Source of the DNA: Brevibacterium oceani
Lineage (GTDB): Bacteria; Actinomycetota; Actinomycetes; Actinomycetales; Brevibacteriaceae
Direction: 5' to 3'
DNA: 64,000 nucleotides
Assembly: GCF_013623835.1 (NCBI RefSeq)
Contig: NZ_JABKDE010000004.1
Location: 186,001-250,000, forward strand
The notes under the pieces were generated by a model. That model did no database searches and was not told where the DNA came from. It worked only from the letters and a program-made list of their open reading frames with translations. Numbering within the stretch: the first letter of the stretch is position 1; each line of letters opens with the position of its first letter. Shown piece by piece: positions 52,958-60,573 of the stretch. The translations under genes were made by a program, and so were the position numbers.

Positions 52958-54124
52958 ATGACCGAAGCTAGCACGCAGCCATTCATCTCCGCCAACCCGA
53001 TCTACACGGGGCAGCCCGAAGACCTCAAGTTCGCCTACTGGGTGCCCAACGTCTCCGGCGGCCTGGTGGTCTCGAACGTCGAGCAGCGCACCGACTGGGG
53101 GTATGACTACAACGTCAAGCTCGCCCAGACCGCCGAGAACGTCGGCTTCGAATACGCACTCAGTCAGGTCCGATACCTCTCGAGCTACGGAGCGGCCCAG
53201 CAGCACGAGTCGACCTCGATCTCCCTGGCACTGCTCCTCGCTACCGAGCGGCTCAAGGTCATCGCCGCCATCCACCCCGGCATCTGGGAGCCGATGGTGC
53301 TCGCGAAGTACATCCTCACTGCTGACCAGTTCTCGAAGGGCCGCGCAGCGATCAATGTCGTCTCCGGCTGGTTCAAGGACGAATACACGAAGCTCGGCCT
53401 GCCCTGGCTCGACCACAACGAACGTTACCGACGCTCCGCCGAGTTCATCGAGGTCGTCCGCAAACTCTTCACCGAGGAGAACGTGCAGTTCCGCGGCGAC
53501 TTCTACACCGTCAACGACTTCACCCTCCGGCCCGGTCCCTACCCTGTCGAGGGCCGGCCCTACCCGGAGATCTTCCAGGGCGGGAACTCCACGGCCGCCC
53601 GCGACAACGGCGGCCGTCACGCCGACTGGTACTTCTCCAACGGCAAGGACTTCGACGGCTTCCGCGAGCAGTATGCCGATGTCACGAAGGTCGCCGAGGC
53701 GAACAACAGGAAGGTCCGTTTCGGACTCCACGGTTTCGCCATCGTCCGCGACACCGAGGCAGAGGCCCGCGAACAGCTGCGCGAGATCATCGCCCACGCC
53801 GACGAAGGATCGGTCAACGGCTTTCGCGAGTCCGTCCAGGAGGCGGGTGCCTCGACCTCGGACAAGAAGGGCATGTGGGCCGATTCGAGCTTCGAAGACC
53901 TCGTGCAGTACAACGACGGCTTCCGCACCCAGCTTATCGGCACCCCCGAACAGGTCGCCGACCGGATCATCGAATACAAGAAGCTCGGCGTCGACCTCGT
54001 CCTCACCGCGTTCCTCCACTTCCAGGAAGAACTCGAGGCGTTCGGCAAGACCGTCATCCCGATCGTGCGGGAGAAAGAAGCCGAACTCGTCAACAAAGGT
54101 CTGCTCACCCCCGCAGGAGTCTGA
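52958..54124 (+). CDS. sfnG: FMNH2-dependent dimethylsulfone monooxygenase
   Basis: Splits dimethylsulfone to methanesulfinate and formaldehyde with reduced FMN and O2, a step of organosulfur scavenging. It has 388 residues of the luciferase-like SfnG group: FAYWVPNVSGGLVVSNVEQRT opening, AAIHPGIWEPMVLAKYILT, INVVSGWFKDEY and GGNSTAARD. The relation to SsuD is close, but the opening and the long HADEGSVNGFRESV segment favour SfnG. Stands alone with a leader peptide upstream; no flavin reductase or SsuABC is adjacent. The upstream CCGCC...GGCGG hairpin lies near AAAGGGG. Confidence 0.88.
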   Translation: MTEASTQPFISANPIYTGQPEDLKFAYWVPNVSGGLVVSNVEQRTDWGYDYNVKLAQTAENVGFEYALSQVRYLSSYGAAQQHESTSISLALLLATERLKVIAAIHPGIWEPMVLAKYILTADQFSKGRAAINVVSGWFKDEYTKLGLPWLDHNERYRRSAEFIEVVRKLFTEENVQFRGDFYTVNDFTLRPGPYPVEGRPYPEIFQGGNSTAARDNGGRHADWYFSNGKDFDGFREQYADVTKVAEANNRKVRFGLHGFAIVRDTEAEAREQLREIIAHADEGSVNGFRESVQEAGASTSDKKGMWADSSFEDLVQYNDGFRTQLIGTPEQVADRIIEYKKLGVDLVLTAFLHFQEELEAFGKTVIPIVREKEAELVNKGLLTPAGV

Positions 54125-54176
54125 CTCGAATCGGTGTGAAACACCAAAGTGTGCGAACTGACGCCTGATCGTGATC

Positions 54177-54209
54177 GCGCCCCGACACCCTCCGCGGGTG
54201 CCGGGGCGC
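54177..54209. terminator. Hairpin between sfnG and the SpoIID gene
   Basis: GCGCCCCG-A-CACCC pairs with GGGTG-C-CGGGGCGC (one mismatch) around TCCGC. It lies between convergent genes. Confidence 0.75.
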
Positions 54210-54215
54210 AATTCG

Positions 54216-55805
54216 TCATTTCACACTGAACGACGGGGACTTCAGCGTCAGCTTCGTCCGCAGCTGAGCGCCGGTGAGGCTGGCAGTCTTCCCTGCCATC
54301 GAGGTGGCCTTGACCGTCTTCACCAGGCCCGACCCGGTCTTCGACACCGACAGGGAACGGACGTCCCTCAGACCGAACGCCTTGGCCATAGCGGCCTGTT
54401 TGACCGTCACCGTCCACGAGGCATTCGGGTTCTTCGCCGAGGCATACTTCGACGGAGAGTCATCGACGGAGACGAGGTAGGGAACGGGCGACCCCCACAC
54501 CTCGGCGGCCGAATGCGTTTTGCCGCCTGCCGAAGAGGAGTAGACGGCGTCGATGAGGCTGCCCTTGTACGTGATGACGCGGGCCGCCTTCACGGTCGAC
54601 CCACTCGCCGTCTGGGTCGCTGCCACGGCCTTGCGCCACGGACCCGAATCCTTCGCGTTCTCATTGTTCCACCCGAGGAAGCGCTGCGAGGCCACCTCAT
54701 CGTAGACATTGCACCCGCACGCGGCCTTCGGCGCACCGAGGTTGCGGTAGGCGTAGGTGCGGGAGGCGATCGCCTGGGAGCGCAGCGCCTCGGACTGCCA
54801 GGAGGCCGGCATCTCGGCGATCCCAGGCAGATACTCCTTGTTGAGCTTCAGGACATTGATGACGTTGAGCGTCTTGTTCAGCTGCCCGATCTCGAGTCGA
54901 CCGTGCCGGTAGGTGCCGCTCGCCCCGTTCTGCGCCCCACTGACCGACACTGTCGTCGCCGCTGAGCCCTTCCAATACCGGGTGCCCTGCCATTCGACGA
55001 CGAGCTTCGCGCCCGCATAGCTCTTCGATCCGATCTTCGCCTGAACGGTGCCGGACGAGGTGCGTTCGATGGTGACCTTCGCCCCCGATTCGATGGTCTT
55101 CGACCCGGCCTTGACGCGCAGGTGCCCGGATCGCGGTGTCACCGTCACCGACTTCTTCCCGGTCAGCAGCTGCACCCTGAGGCTGTCATCGGCGTTCTTC
55201 GACGTCGTCGTCACCTTCGCCGAGTGGTAGTAGTGCTCGAGGATCTGCGTCGAGGACTTCCCGGCGGCAGCCATTCCGCGTGCCCCGTACTGGCTCATAC
55301 CGACACCGTGGCCGAAGCCCGATCCCGTCACCGTGAACGACGAAGGGGCCGCCGCCTTCGCCGTCTTTGTGGGCGTGATCTTCGCGCCGGACTTCGCCGT
55401 CCAGGCGATGCGACCGTGCTGGAACTTCTGCCTGATCTCGGACCCGGACCGGTACTCATTGCTCGTCGGGTATCCGAGCGGCCCGCGCTCCCAGCCGGAC
55501 TTCTTCCACGCGGTGCGGACCGCGCCCCAGGTGGCATGCGCACCGGTCGCCTTCGTCCAATGGATGCTGCCGTTCTTGAACGACTGATAGCAGCCCTTCT
55601 GGATCAGCGTGCACCGCTGCGGACCGGTGGCCGGGCCGAGCTTGCCCGCGTTCCCTCCGAGCGTCTTGTGCAGGGACCCGATCGCCCCGGATGTGGGGTA
55701 CGCGGCATGGGCAGGGGGCGGAGTAGCGAAGAGTGTGAGCAGGAGCCCGATGAGCAGAGCCGCGAGGGCAGGAGTCGTCGCCTTGACGAACGGGGAAGCT
55801 GGCAT
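54216..55805 (-). CDS. Secreted SpoIID/LytB domain protein with LGFP repeats
   Basis: A 529-residue secreted protein. The signal peptide ends AHAAYP (about residue 34). LGFP-type repeats follow (GGNAGKLGPATGPQ, WERGPLGYPTSNE), which bind the cell envelope. The SpoIID domain begins near residue 155 (GFGHGVGMSQYGARGMA) and continues through EYLPGIAEMPASWQSEALRSQAIASRTYA in two adjoining pieces. SpoIID proteins are lytic transglycosylases in sporulating bacteria; in actinobacteria the role is cell-wall remodelling, inferred. Confidence 0.88.
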   Translation of the reverse strand: MPASPFVKATTPALAALLIGLLLTLFATPPPAHAAYPTSGAIGSLHKTLGGNAGKLGPATGPQRCTLIQKGCYQSFKNGSIHWTKATGAHATWGAVRTAWKKSGWERGPLGYPTSNEYRSGSEIRQKFQHGRIAWTAKSGAKITPTKTAKAAAPSSFTVTGSGFGHGVGMSQYGARGMAAAGKSSTQILEHYYHSAKVTTTSKNADDSLRVQLLTGKKSVTVTPRSGHLRVKAGSKTIESGAKVTIERTSSGTVQAKIGSKSYAGAKLVVEWQGTRYWKGSAATTVSVSGAQNGASGTYRHGRLEIGQLNKTLNVINVLKLNKEYLPGIAEMPASWQSEALRSQAIASRTYAYRNLGAPKAACGCNVYDEVASQRFLGWNNENAKDSGPWRKAVAATQTASGSTVKAARVITYKGSLIDAVYSSSAGGKTHSAAEVWGSPVPYLVSVDDSPSKYASAKNPNASWTVTVKQAAMAKAFGLRDVRSLSVSKTGSGLVKTVKATSMAGKTASLTGAQLRTKLTLKSPSFSVK

Positions 55806-55853
55806 GATCAGATCATATGCTGGGCTGTCAAGATCTCACGTGACGCCTGCCCG

Positions 55854-56579
55854 CTAGAGCCCCTCGTCCACGATGGTGACGCCCAGCTCGACGGCGAGTT
55901 TGTCCAGAATGAGGCGTCCGTGCCCCTCCAGCAGTGAACCGGAGGCCCCCGGCTGTTGCGCCAAGGTCCAGGCGCCGCGGTGGGCAGGCACTCGGTCGCA
56001 GAACAGGACGGCAGTCACCGCGGCTGGCTGGCCGTTGAGCTCGGCCTGACGGGAGTGCCACATGATTCCGGCCGCCTGCTGGGGGCCGGAGTGCATCGCT
56101 TTTGCCACCCGACGTGTGCAAGGGTAGTGCTCTTGAGAACTTGTGACGGCAGCCTGTCGTGGGATGTTCAGCGTCTGCAGAGACGAGTCACGCAGATCCG
56201 CCAAACGAAGAGGTTCCGGTGGAACCAAACGGGCATGGTGCTTCCCGAGCAGAGCATGCTCAGACACAAGTCGAGGCTTCATCCCGGTCACGTCATGCAG
56301 ACTGGTTTCCAACAGCGCCGCAGCCAGAGAGTCTGCCGCATAGAAGGTGGGGACGCGAACGCCGTCGGCGTCGTCGAAGGGCGCGAACCGGGTGTCCCCG
56401 AAGCCGGGGTTCGGTTCCGCGTACCCGTCTCGAGCGTCGTAGACCCTGAACCAGTCGTGGTCGGCATCCATGTCTGCTTGGGGGAGGTTTCCCGCCGCTG
56501 CGAGATCCGACAGTTCGTCGACAGCGACGGGGCACCCTGAAGGATCGGGGCAGACCAGATCTTCGGGTGGGGTTGGCAC
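55854..56579 (-). CDS. RES domain toxin
   Basis: A 241-residue protein with a RES domain (about residues 40-230): DHDWFRVYDARDG (Arg), TFYAADSLAAALLETSLHDV (Glu region) and a Ser further on, the residues that name the family. Characterised RES toxins destroy NAD+ by phosphorolysis or transfer ADP-ribose. It lies two bases after the antitoxin-like gene. The start is taken as GTG 56579; the open frame extends upstream through the antitoxin gene in another phase and is not credible. Bacteriostatic action is inferred from the family. Confidence 0.8.
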   Translation of the reverse strand: MPTPPEDLVCPDPSGCPVAVDELSDLAAAGNLPQADMDADHDWFRVYDARDGYAEPNPGFGDTRFAPFDDADGVRVPTFYAADSLAAALLETSLHDVTGMKPRLVSEHALLGKHHARLVPPEPLRLADLRDSSLQTLNIPRQAAVTSSQEHYPCTRRVAKAMHSGPQQAAGIMWHSRQAELNGQPAAVTAVLFCDRVPAHRGAWTLAQQPGASGSLLEGHGRLILDKLAVELGVTIVDEGL

Positions 56580-56581
56580 GA

Positions 56582-57208
56582 TCAGGAGTCCGCGCCCTGC
56601 GCCAGGCGAAGTTCCGACGCGTACCGTTGAGCAGCCCGGTGCGTTCTGGCCATGTCGGTGCGGACCAGCTTCGCAGGGACCTCGCCACTCAACCGACCCG
56701 TCGGGTTGGTCAACCACGCCCAGAGGCTCCAACCACCAAGACCGGAGGTCAGCAATGGTCGAGTCAGCTCTGCGATCGATGGATCAACGTCGCCTGCTGA
56801 GGTCAGCTGAACTTGCGGAATCAGTGTTCGGCCTCTGATCTCGACCGTGAACAGTTCTTTCCTGTCACGTTGGCGGGCTACCCAGGTGCGTGCTGCCTTC
56901 TCGGTGGAGTCCCGCAGCTCGGCGAGTGAGGCGTAGGTGAGGAACCCTTCCTCTTTGAGGAGTCGTTCGCGGAGGGCGACATTCTGGATCACCTGTTTCT
57001 GTGACTCCCCGGAGATCAGGTCCAGGTTCTGTTCCGCGAAGGCCTTGTTGACTTGAGCTGACAAGTCAGCGCGCGCCTCAACCTGGCGCTGGACCACGGC
57101 CTGATACAGGTCGATGGCGGCCGAGACGTCAGCCTGGTTGAGACCGTCGATCTCGACGTGGTTGCCGGCGGTTCTGATCTGGATGGGCTCGTACGCCTCA
57201 GCGGACAT
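56582..57208 (-). CDS. RES-partner antitoxin (Xre/MbcA/ParS-like)
   Basis: A 208-residue protein. The C-terminal 60 residues (GGWSLWAWLTNPTGRLSG, EVPAKLVRTDMARTHRAA) match the toxin-binding domain of MbcA/ParS-type antitoxins. The centre (LTYASLAELRDSTEKAARTWVARQRD) looks like a helix-turn-helix. The N-terminal 80 residues are helical and less typical. ATG 57208 has AGGAGG nine bases upstream. It should block the RES protein and bind inverted repeats upstream of itself. Confidence 0.75.
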   Translation of the reverse strand: MSAEAYEPIQIRTAGNHVEIDGLNQADVSAAIDLYQAVVQRQVEARADLSAQVNKAFAEQNLDLISGESQKQVIQNVALRERLLKEEGFLTYASLAELRDSTEKAARTWVARQRDRKELFTVEIRGRTLIPQVQLTSAGDVDPSIAELTRPLLTSGLGGWSLWAWLTNPTGRLSGEVPAKLVRTDMARTHRAAQRYASELRLAQGADS

Positions 57209-57236
57209 GGTGTTCCTCCTGCTTGGAGATCAATTG

Positions 57237-57285
57237 TAGCAATGTTGCTATGAGTGATCCATAGCCTCACTTGCTACAGAGGCAA
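57237..57285 (-). promoter_or_regulatory. Operator cluster of the RES toxin-antitoxin operon
   Basis: TAGCAA-TG-TTGCTA (57237-57250) is a perfect inverted repeat, followed by TAGC-N7-GCTA (57262-57276) and TTGC-N7-GCAA (57271-57285). The AT-rich stretch lies right upstream of the antitoxin start. Autoregulation is inferred. Confidence 0.6.
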
Positions 57286-57308
57286 CTAGTGCGTGACCTG
57301 TGCCTAGG

Positions 57309-57346
57309 GAAGAACTCCCCGAAACGATCGTTTCGGGGAGTTCTTC
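57309..57346. terminator. Perfect 38-base palindrome downstream of the PfpI gene
   Basis: Every base of 57309-57327 pairs with 57328-57346, including AACTCCCCGAAACGA, with TTCT following on the plus strand. It ends the minus-strand PfpI transcript and shields the RES operon promoter. Confidence 0.8.
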
Positions 57347-57377
57347 TGCGGCCCTGCCGGGCCCGGACGAATGATCT

Positions 57378-57405
57378 CTCGCCGAGGTGGCCCCACCTCG
57401 GCGAG
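57378..57405. terminator. Second hairpin downstream of the PfpI gene
   Basis: CTCGCCGAGGTGG and CCACCTCGGCGAG pair perfectly (13 bases) around CC, 18 bases after the PfpI stop. It is built on the CGCCGAGG word that recurs across the window. Confidence 0.65.
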
Positions 57406-57422
57406 GGATGCGTCGTCCCTGC

Positions 57423-57956
57423 TCAGCTCAGCTTGTCGGCGATCGCCTTGTTGAACGCGTCGAGGTCGCCGGGGTTGCGGGAGGTGATGAGGTTGCCGTC
57501 GACGACGACCTCGGCGTCGGTCCAGTCGGCACCGGCGTTGATGAGGTCGGTCTTCGTCGAGATGAACGACGTGAGCTTCCGTCCCTTCGCCACGCCCGCC
57601 TCAGCGAGGATCCACGGCGCGTGGCAGATCGCGGCGACGGGCTTGTCTGCGGCGAAGAACGCCTTGACGAGGTCGACGGCGTCCTCATCCAGCCGCAGTG
57701 CGTCGGCGTTGAGGGTTCCGCCTGGCAGGACGAGAGCGTCGAAGTCATCGACCGAGGCATCGGCGACGGGAACGTCGACATCGAAGGTCTGCGCATGCTC
57801 CCAATCGCCTTCCATCGCCTGCAGCGTTCCCTCGGACGGGGAGACGATGACGGTGGTGGCGCCCGCCTCGTCGAGCGCCGCACGGGGGCTGGTCAGTTCG
57901 ACCTGCTCGACGCCGCGGGTGAGCAGGAATGCGATCTTCTTATCGGAGATGGCCAT
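57423..57956 (-). CDS. DJ-1/PfpI family protein (type 1 glutamine amidotransferase-like)
   Basis: A 177-residue single-domain PfpI/YhbO-type protein: KKIAFLLTRGVEQVELTSP opening, ALVLPGGTLNADALR, and the nucleophile elbow AAICHAPWIL with catalytic Cys. Members are stress proteins with deglycase, glyoxalase-III or protease claims, and the exact activity cannot be assigned. It ends in two successive hairpins. Confidence 0.9.
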   Translation of the reverse strand: MAISDKKIAFLLTRGVEQVELTSPRAALDEAGATTVIVSPSEGTLQAMEGDWEHAQTFDVDVPVADASVDDFDALVLPGGTLNADALRLDEDAVDLVKAFFAADKPVAAICHAPWILAEAGVAKGRKLTSFISTKTDLINAGADWTDAEVVVDGNLITSRNPGDLDAFNKAIADKLS

Positions 57957-58027
57957 GATGGTGCTCCTTTTCTGTGGTGGATCTATCTGTGGTGGATTGT
58001 GATCGGTCGTGATTGTCGTCGTTGCTG

Positions 58028-58987
58028 TCAGCGCAGGTGAGCCCGCTGCTCATCGGTCAGCGGCTTCGCGGGAAAGCGCAGCAGGACCTTCCCGGCCGGA
58101 TGGGCGTTGAGCAGGTGCCGGTAGGCGTCCTGGACCTCGTCGACGTCGAAGACTCGGTTGATGGGCACATGGATATGGCCGTAGGCGATCGCCTGACCGA
58201 GCCAGACCATGTCCTCCCGGCGAGCGGCGGACTCTCCGGCGGTGCTCACCCCGTGCTTCTCCGCCACGGCGGGTCCGGCACCGATCGAGACGATGCGCTC
58301 GGCCGGGACGCCGGCACCGATCATCGCTTCGACCTCGTCCTCACCCTGGGTCGAATACGCGGCCTGGATCCCGTCCGGGGCGGCCTCGCGGACCCGCTCC
58401 CACAGGCCCTGACCATAGGTGACCGGTTCGATGCCGAGGCTTCTCAACAATTCGTGGTTGCCCTCGCTGGCGCTGCCGATGACCCGGGCGCCGAGGTTGC
58501 GCGCGAGCTGAGCGACGATGATGCCGACTCCTCCGGAGGCCCCGGAGACGAAGAGCGTCTCGCCCTCGCTCAGATTCAAGGCCCGGATCCCGGACATCGC
58601 GGTGCGCCCGGTGATGTAGAGACCGCCGGCGGTGTCGATTCCGAGTCCGCGGGGGATCCGATCGAGACGGTCCGCGGGGTCCTCGATGAGCAGCTGTTCG
58701 GTCTGCGCCTGCTTCGGCAACCCGCCGTAGACGAGGTCGCCGGGCGCAAAGTCCTCGACTCCGGCACCGACTGACGCGACGACACCGGAGAAGTCGACAC
58801 CGTTGCCCGAACTGCCGTCGACGGTGCCGAAGCGACCGCCCTGGAGCATCTTCCAGTCCAGGGGGTTGAGCCCGGCGTAGAGGACGGTGACGAGGACCTG
58901 GCCGGGGCCGACCTCGGGGGTGGCCGCCTCGGCGAGGTGGAGCTGATCGATGTCGCCGTTGGAGGTGTACTGGACGCGTCGTGCCAT
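58028..58987 (-). CDS. Zinc-free MDR family NADP-dependent oxidoreductase
   Basis: A 319-residue medium-chain reductase of the quinone oxidoreductase group. The GroES-like part contains YAGLNPLDWKMLQGGRFG and PGDLVYGGLP; the Rossmann part contains LFVSGASGGVGIIVAQLARNLGARVIG. The catalytic zinc ligands of alcohol dehydrogenases are not seen. Substrate unknown, probably a quinone or enone. ATG 58987 is chosen at the family N-terminus. Adjacent to the PfpI gene on the same strand with a 71-base gap. Confidence 0.88.
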   Translation of the reverse strand: MARRVQYTSNGDIDQLHLAEAATPEVGPGQVLVTVLYAGLNPLDWKMLQGGRFGTVDGSSGNGVDFSGVVASVGAGVEDFAPGDLVYGGLPKQAQTEQLLIEDPADRLDRIPRGLGIDTAGGLYITGRTAMSGIRALNLSEGETLFVSGASGGVGIIVAQLARNLGARVIGSASEGNHELLRSLGIEPVTYGQGLWERVREAAPDGIQAAYSTQGEDEVEAMIGAGVPAERIVSIGAGPAVAEKHGVSTAGESAARREDMVWLGQAIAYGHIHVPINRVFDVDEVQDAYRHLLNAHPAGKVLLRFPAKPLTDEQRAHLR

Positions 58988-59104
58988 CTTGTCTCCTGAT
59001 CGGTTGACGAGGGCGGGGTCACGGCCTGCGCCGATGCCCACAGCAGGGACAACGATGACGGAGGCGAACTTGTTCCATCTCGAGGTGTTCGATGCCAGAA
59101 ATGA

Positions 59105-59141
59105 CCGCACTCCCCGGGTCGAGATGACCAGGGGAGTGCGG
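59105..59141. terminator. Hairpin downstream of the DUF4333 gene
   Basis: CCGCACTCCCC (59105-59115) pairs with GGGGAGTGCGG (59131-59141). It lies 70 bases after the minus-strand DUF4333 stop and before the oxidoreductase gene. Confidence 0.65.
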
Positions 59142-59209
59142 TGGGGATGCGAGTCGCTCGAGGCGAGCGGATCGCGGGATGCTCGAGGGGAGCGGCCGAG
59201 GGGGCCGGC

Positions 59210-59890
59210 TCAGATGTTCGGGAACTCGATGCTGTAGCCGATGCCCGACTGCGACGCCGAGGTGACCTTCACCGTGCCGTAGTGCTTCTTGCCGGCGGCG
59301 GTGACGGTGCAGCTCTGCGAACCGCGGTGGGCCATGATCCGCAGATCCGCGTAGCAGTCGACCGTGTCGACCGTGGTGCCCCGCTTCGCGTAGGCGTTCG
59401 TGATGTCCTTTTCCAAGACTTCGGCGGGAATCTTCCCATAGCCGTCCTAGTCGAGTTCGACTCCGTCCTCACCGATGCGAGGGCCCGAGTAGCCCTCGTT
59501 CTCGGTCGAACCGCTCGACCCGCTCGATGAAGAGCCGCTCGACGACGATCCGGAATCGCTCGCCGAGGTGGCGCTTCCCGAATCCGTGGATCCGCCGCTG
59601 CTCGTGCTTCCGTTCGACGTGGTGCCGTCGGTGACCGAATCGTTCGATGTGGTGGAATCGCTGCCCGTGGTCGAGCCCTGCCCGGCGTCCGAATCGGGGG
59701 CGGTCTCCTCGGCAGCGGGAGCGCCGGCATCGTCGGAATCCTGCTCCTGTTCCGGGCCATGTTCCTGGGTCTGCTCCTGTCCCTGGCGGTCCTGGCCGAA
59801 GGAGATGTGCATATCGCAGGCCGAGAGCGACAGGGTCGCGGCCACGGCTCCGGCGACGGTGATGGTCTTGAGAAGGATGTTGGTCTTCAT
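59210..59890 (-). pseudogene. DUF4333 lipoprotein gene interrupted by an in-frame TAG
   Basis: The first part (59890 to 59447) encodes a signal peptide with lipobox SLSAC (Cys25), a long Gln/Glu then Ser/Gly/Thr-rich region, and GPRIGEDGVELD, then TAG at 59449-59447. The same frame continues without a gap as DGYGKIPAEVLEKDITNAYA and the rest of a DUF4333 domain (VDCYADLRIMAHRGSQSCTV) to 59210. Without the stop the product would be about 226 residues. A single base change explains it. Either the domain is lost, or readthrough or internal initiation (TTG 59416) still makes it. Sequencing error is also possible. Confidence 0.75.
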
Positions 59891-60059
59891 GGTCTGCTCC
59901 TGGTCTCATGTGCGATCAAGCAAGTGGCTGTCGGTGTTGCTTACCTGCTCAGCTTCTCAGCGCGGGCTTCTCACCGGGGCTGATTCGTGTTCGCATCCGG
60001 TGACTCGTGTTCCAGGTCGGACACATCGGCCTATCCTGGTAAGGATTTCCCGGCGACGA

Positions 60060-60086
60060 TGTCGAGAACCGACTCGCGGCTTCGTC
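60060..60086 (+). promoter_or_regulatory. ECF42-type promoter before the DGPF gene
   Basis: TGTCGA (60060-60065) and CGTC (60083-60086) are 17 bases apart, matching the recalled ECF42 promoter elements (TGTCGA at -35, CGA/TC at -10). It lies 56 bases before the DGPF-protein ATG, so the sigma factor encoded next likely drives its own operon. Confidence 0.65.
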
Positions 60087-60141
60087 CCAGAGGTGTCAGC
60101 AAGCACAACCGGTGCGAGCGGCACGAGACAAGGAGACGATC

Positions 60142-60549
60142 ATGGCCAAGTACCTCATGCTCAAGCACTACCGGATGCCCGAGCAGTACATGGACTACAC
60201 GCCGATGGACCAGTGGACACCCGAGGAGGTCGATGCGCACATCGCGTACATGAACGCTTTCGCCGACCGTCTCAAAGACTCCGGCGAGTTCGTCGACTCC
60301 CAGGCGCTGCAGCCCGACGGCACCTTCGTCCGATCCGGAGGGGCGGGCCGGCCGCCGGTCACCGACGGACCGTTCCCCGAGACGAAGGACCTCATCGCAG
60401 GGTGGATGGTCATCGACGTCGAGAACTACGACCGCGCCCTCGAACTCGCCGCGGAGCTCTCGGCGGCACCGGGCAAAGACGGGGAACCGATCAACGAATG
60501 GCTCGAACTGCGGCCCTTCCTCGATCACGCCCCGTGCGTGGACGAGTGA
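60142..60549 (+). CDS. DGPF/YCII-family protein
   Basis: A 135-residue YCII-related protein with the eponymous PPVTDGPFPETKDLIAGW motif. Such proteins are the conserved partners of ECF42 sigma factors; their biochemical role is unknown. ATG 60142 has AAGGAG six bases upstream. It is followed 24 bases later by the sigma factor gene, and an ECF42-type promoter lies upstream. Confidence 0.9.
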   Translation: MAKYLMLKHYRMPEQYMDYTPMDQWTPEEVDAHIAYMNAFADRLKDSGEFVDSQALQPDGTFVRSGGAGRPPVTDGPFPETKDLIAGWMVIDVENYDRALELAAELSAAPGKDGEPINEWLELRPFLDHAPCVDE

Positions 60550-60573
60550 GCAGGGACGCGAACGGAGCCCGCG

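Noticed and set aside
59447..59449. TAG in the DUF4333 gene as pyrrolysine
   Set aside because: No pyl genes or methylamine methyltransferase context are present; a nonsense mutation is simpler.
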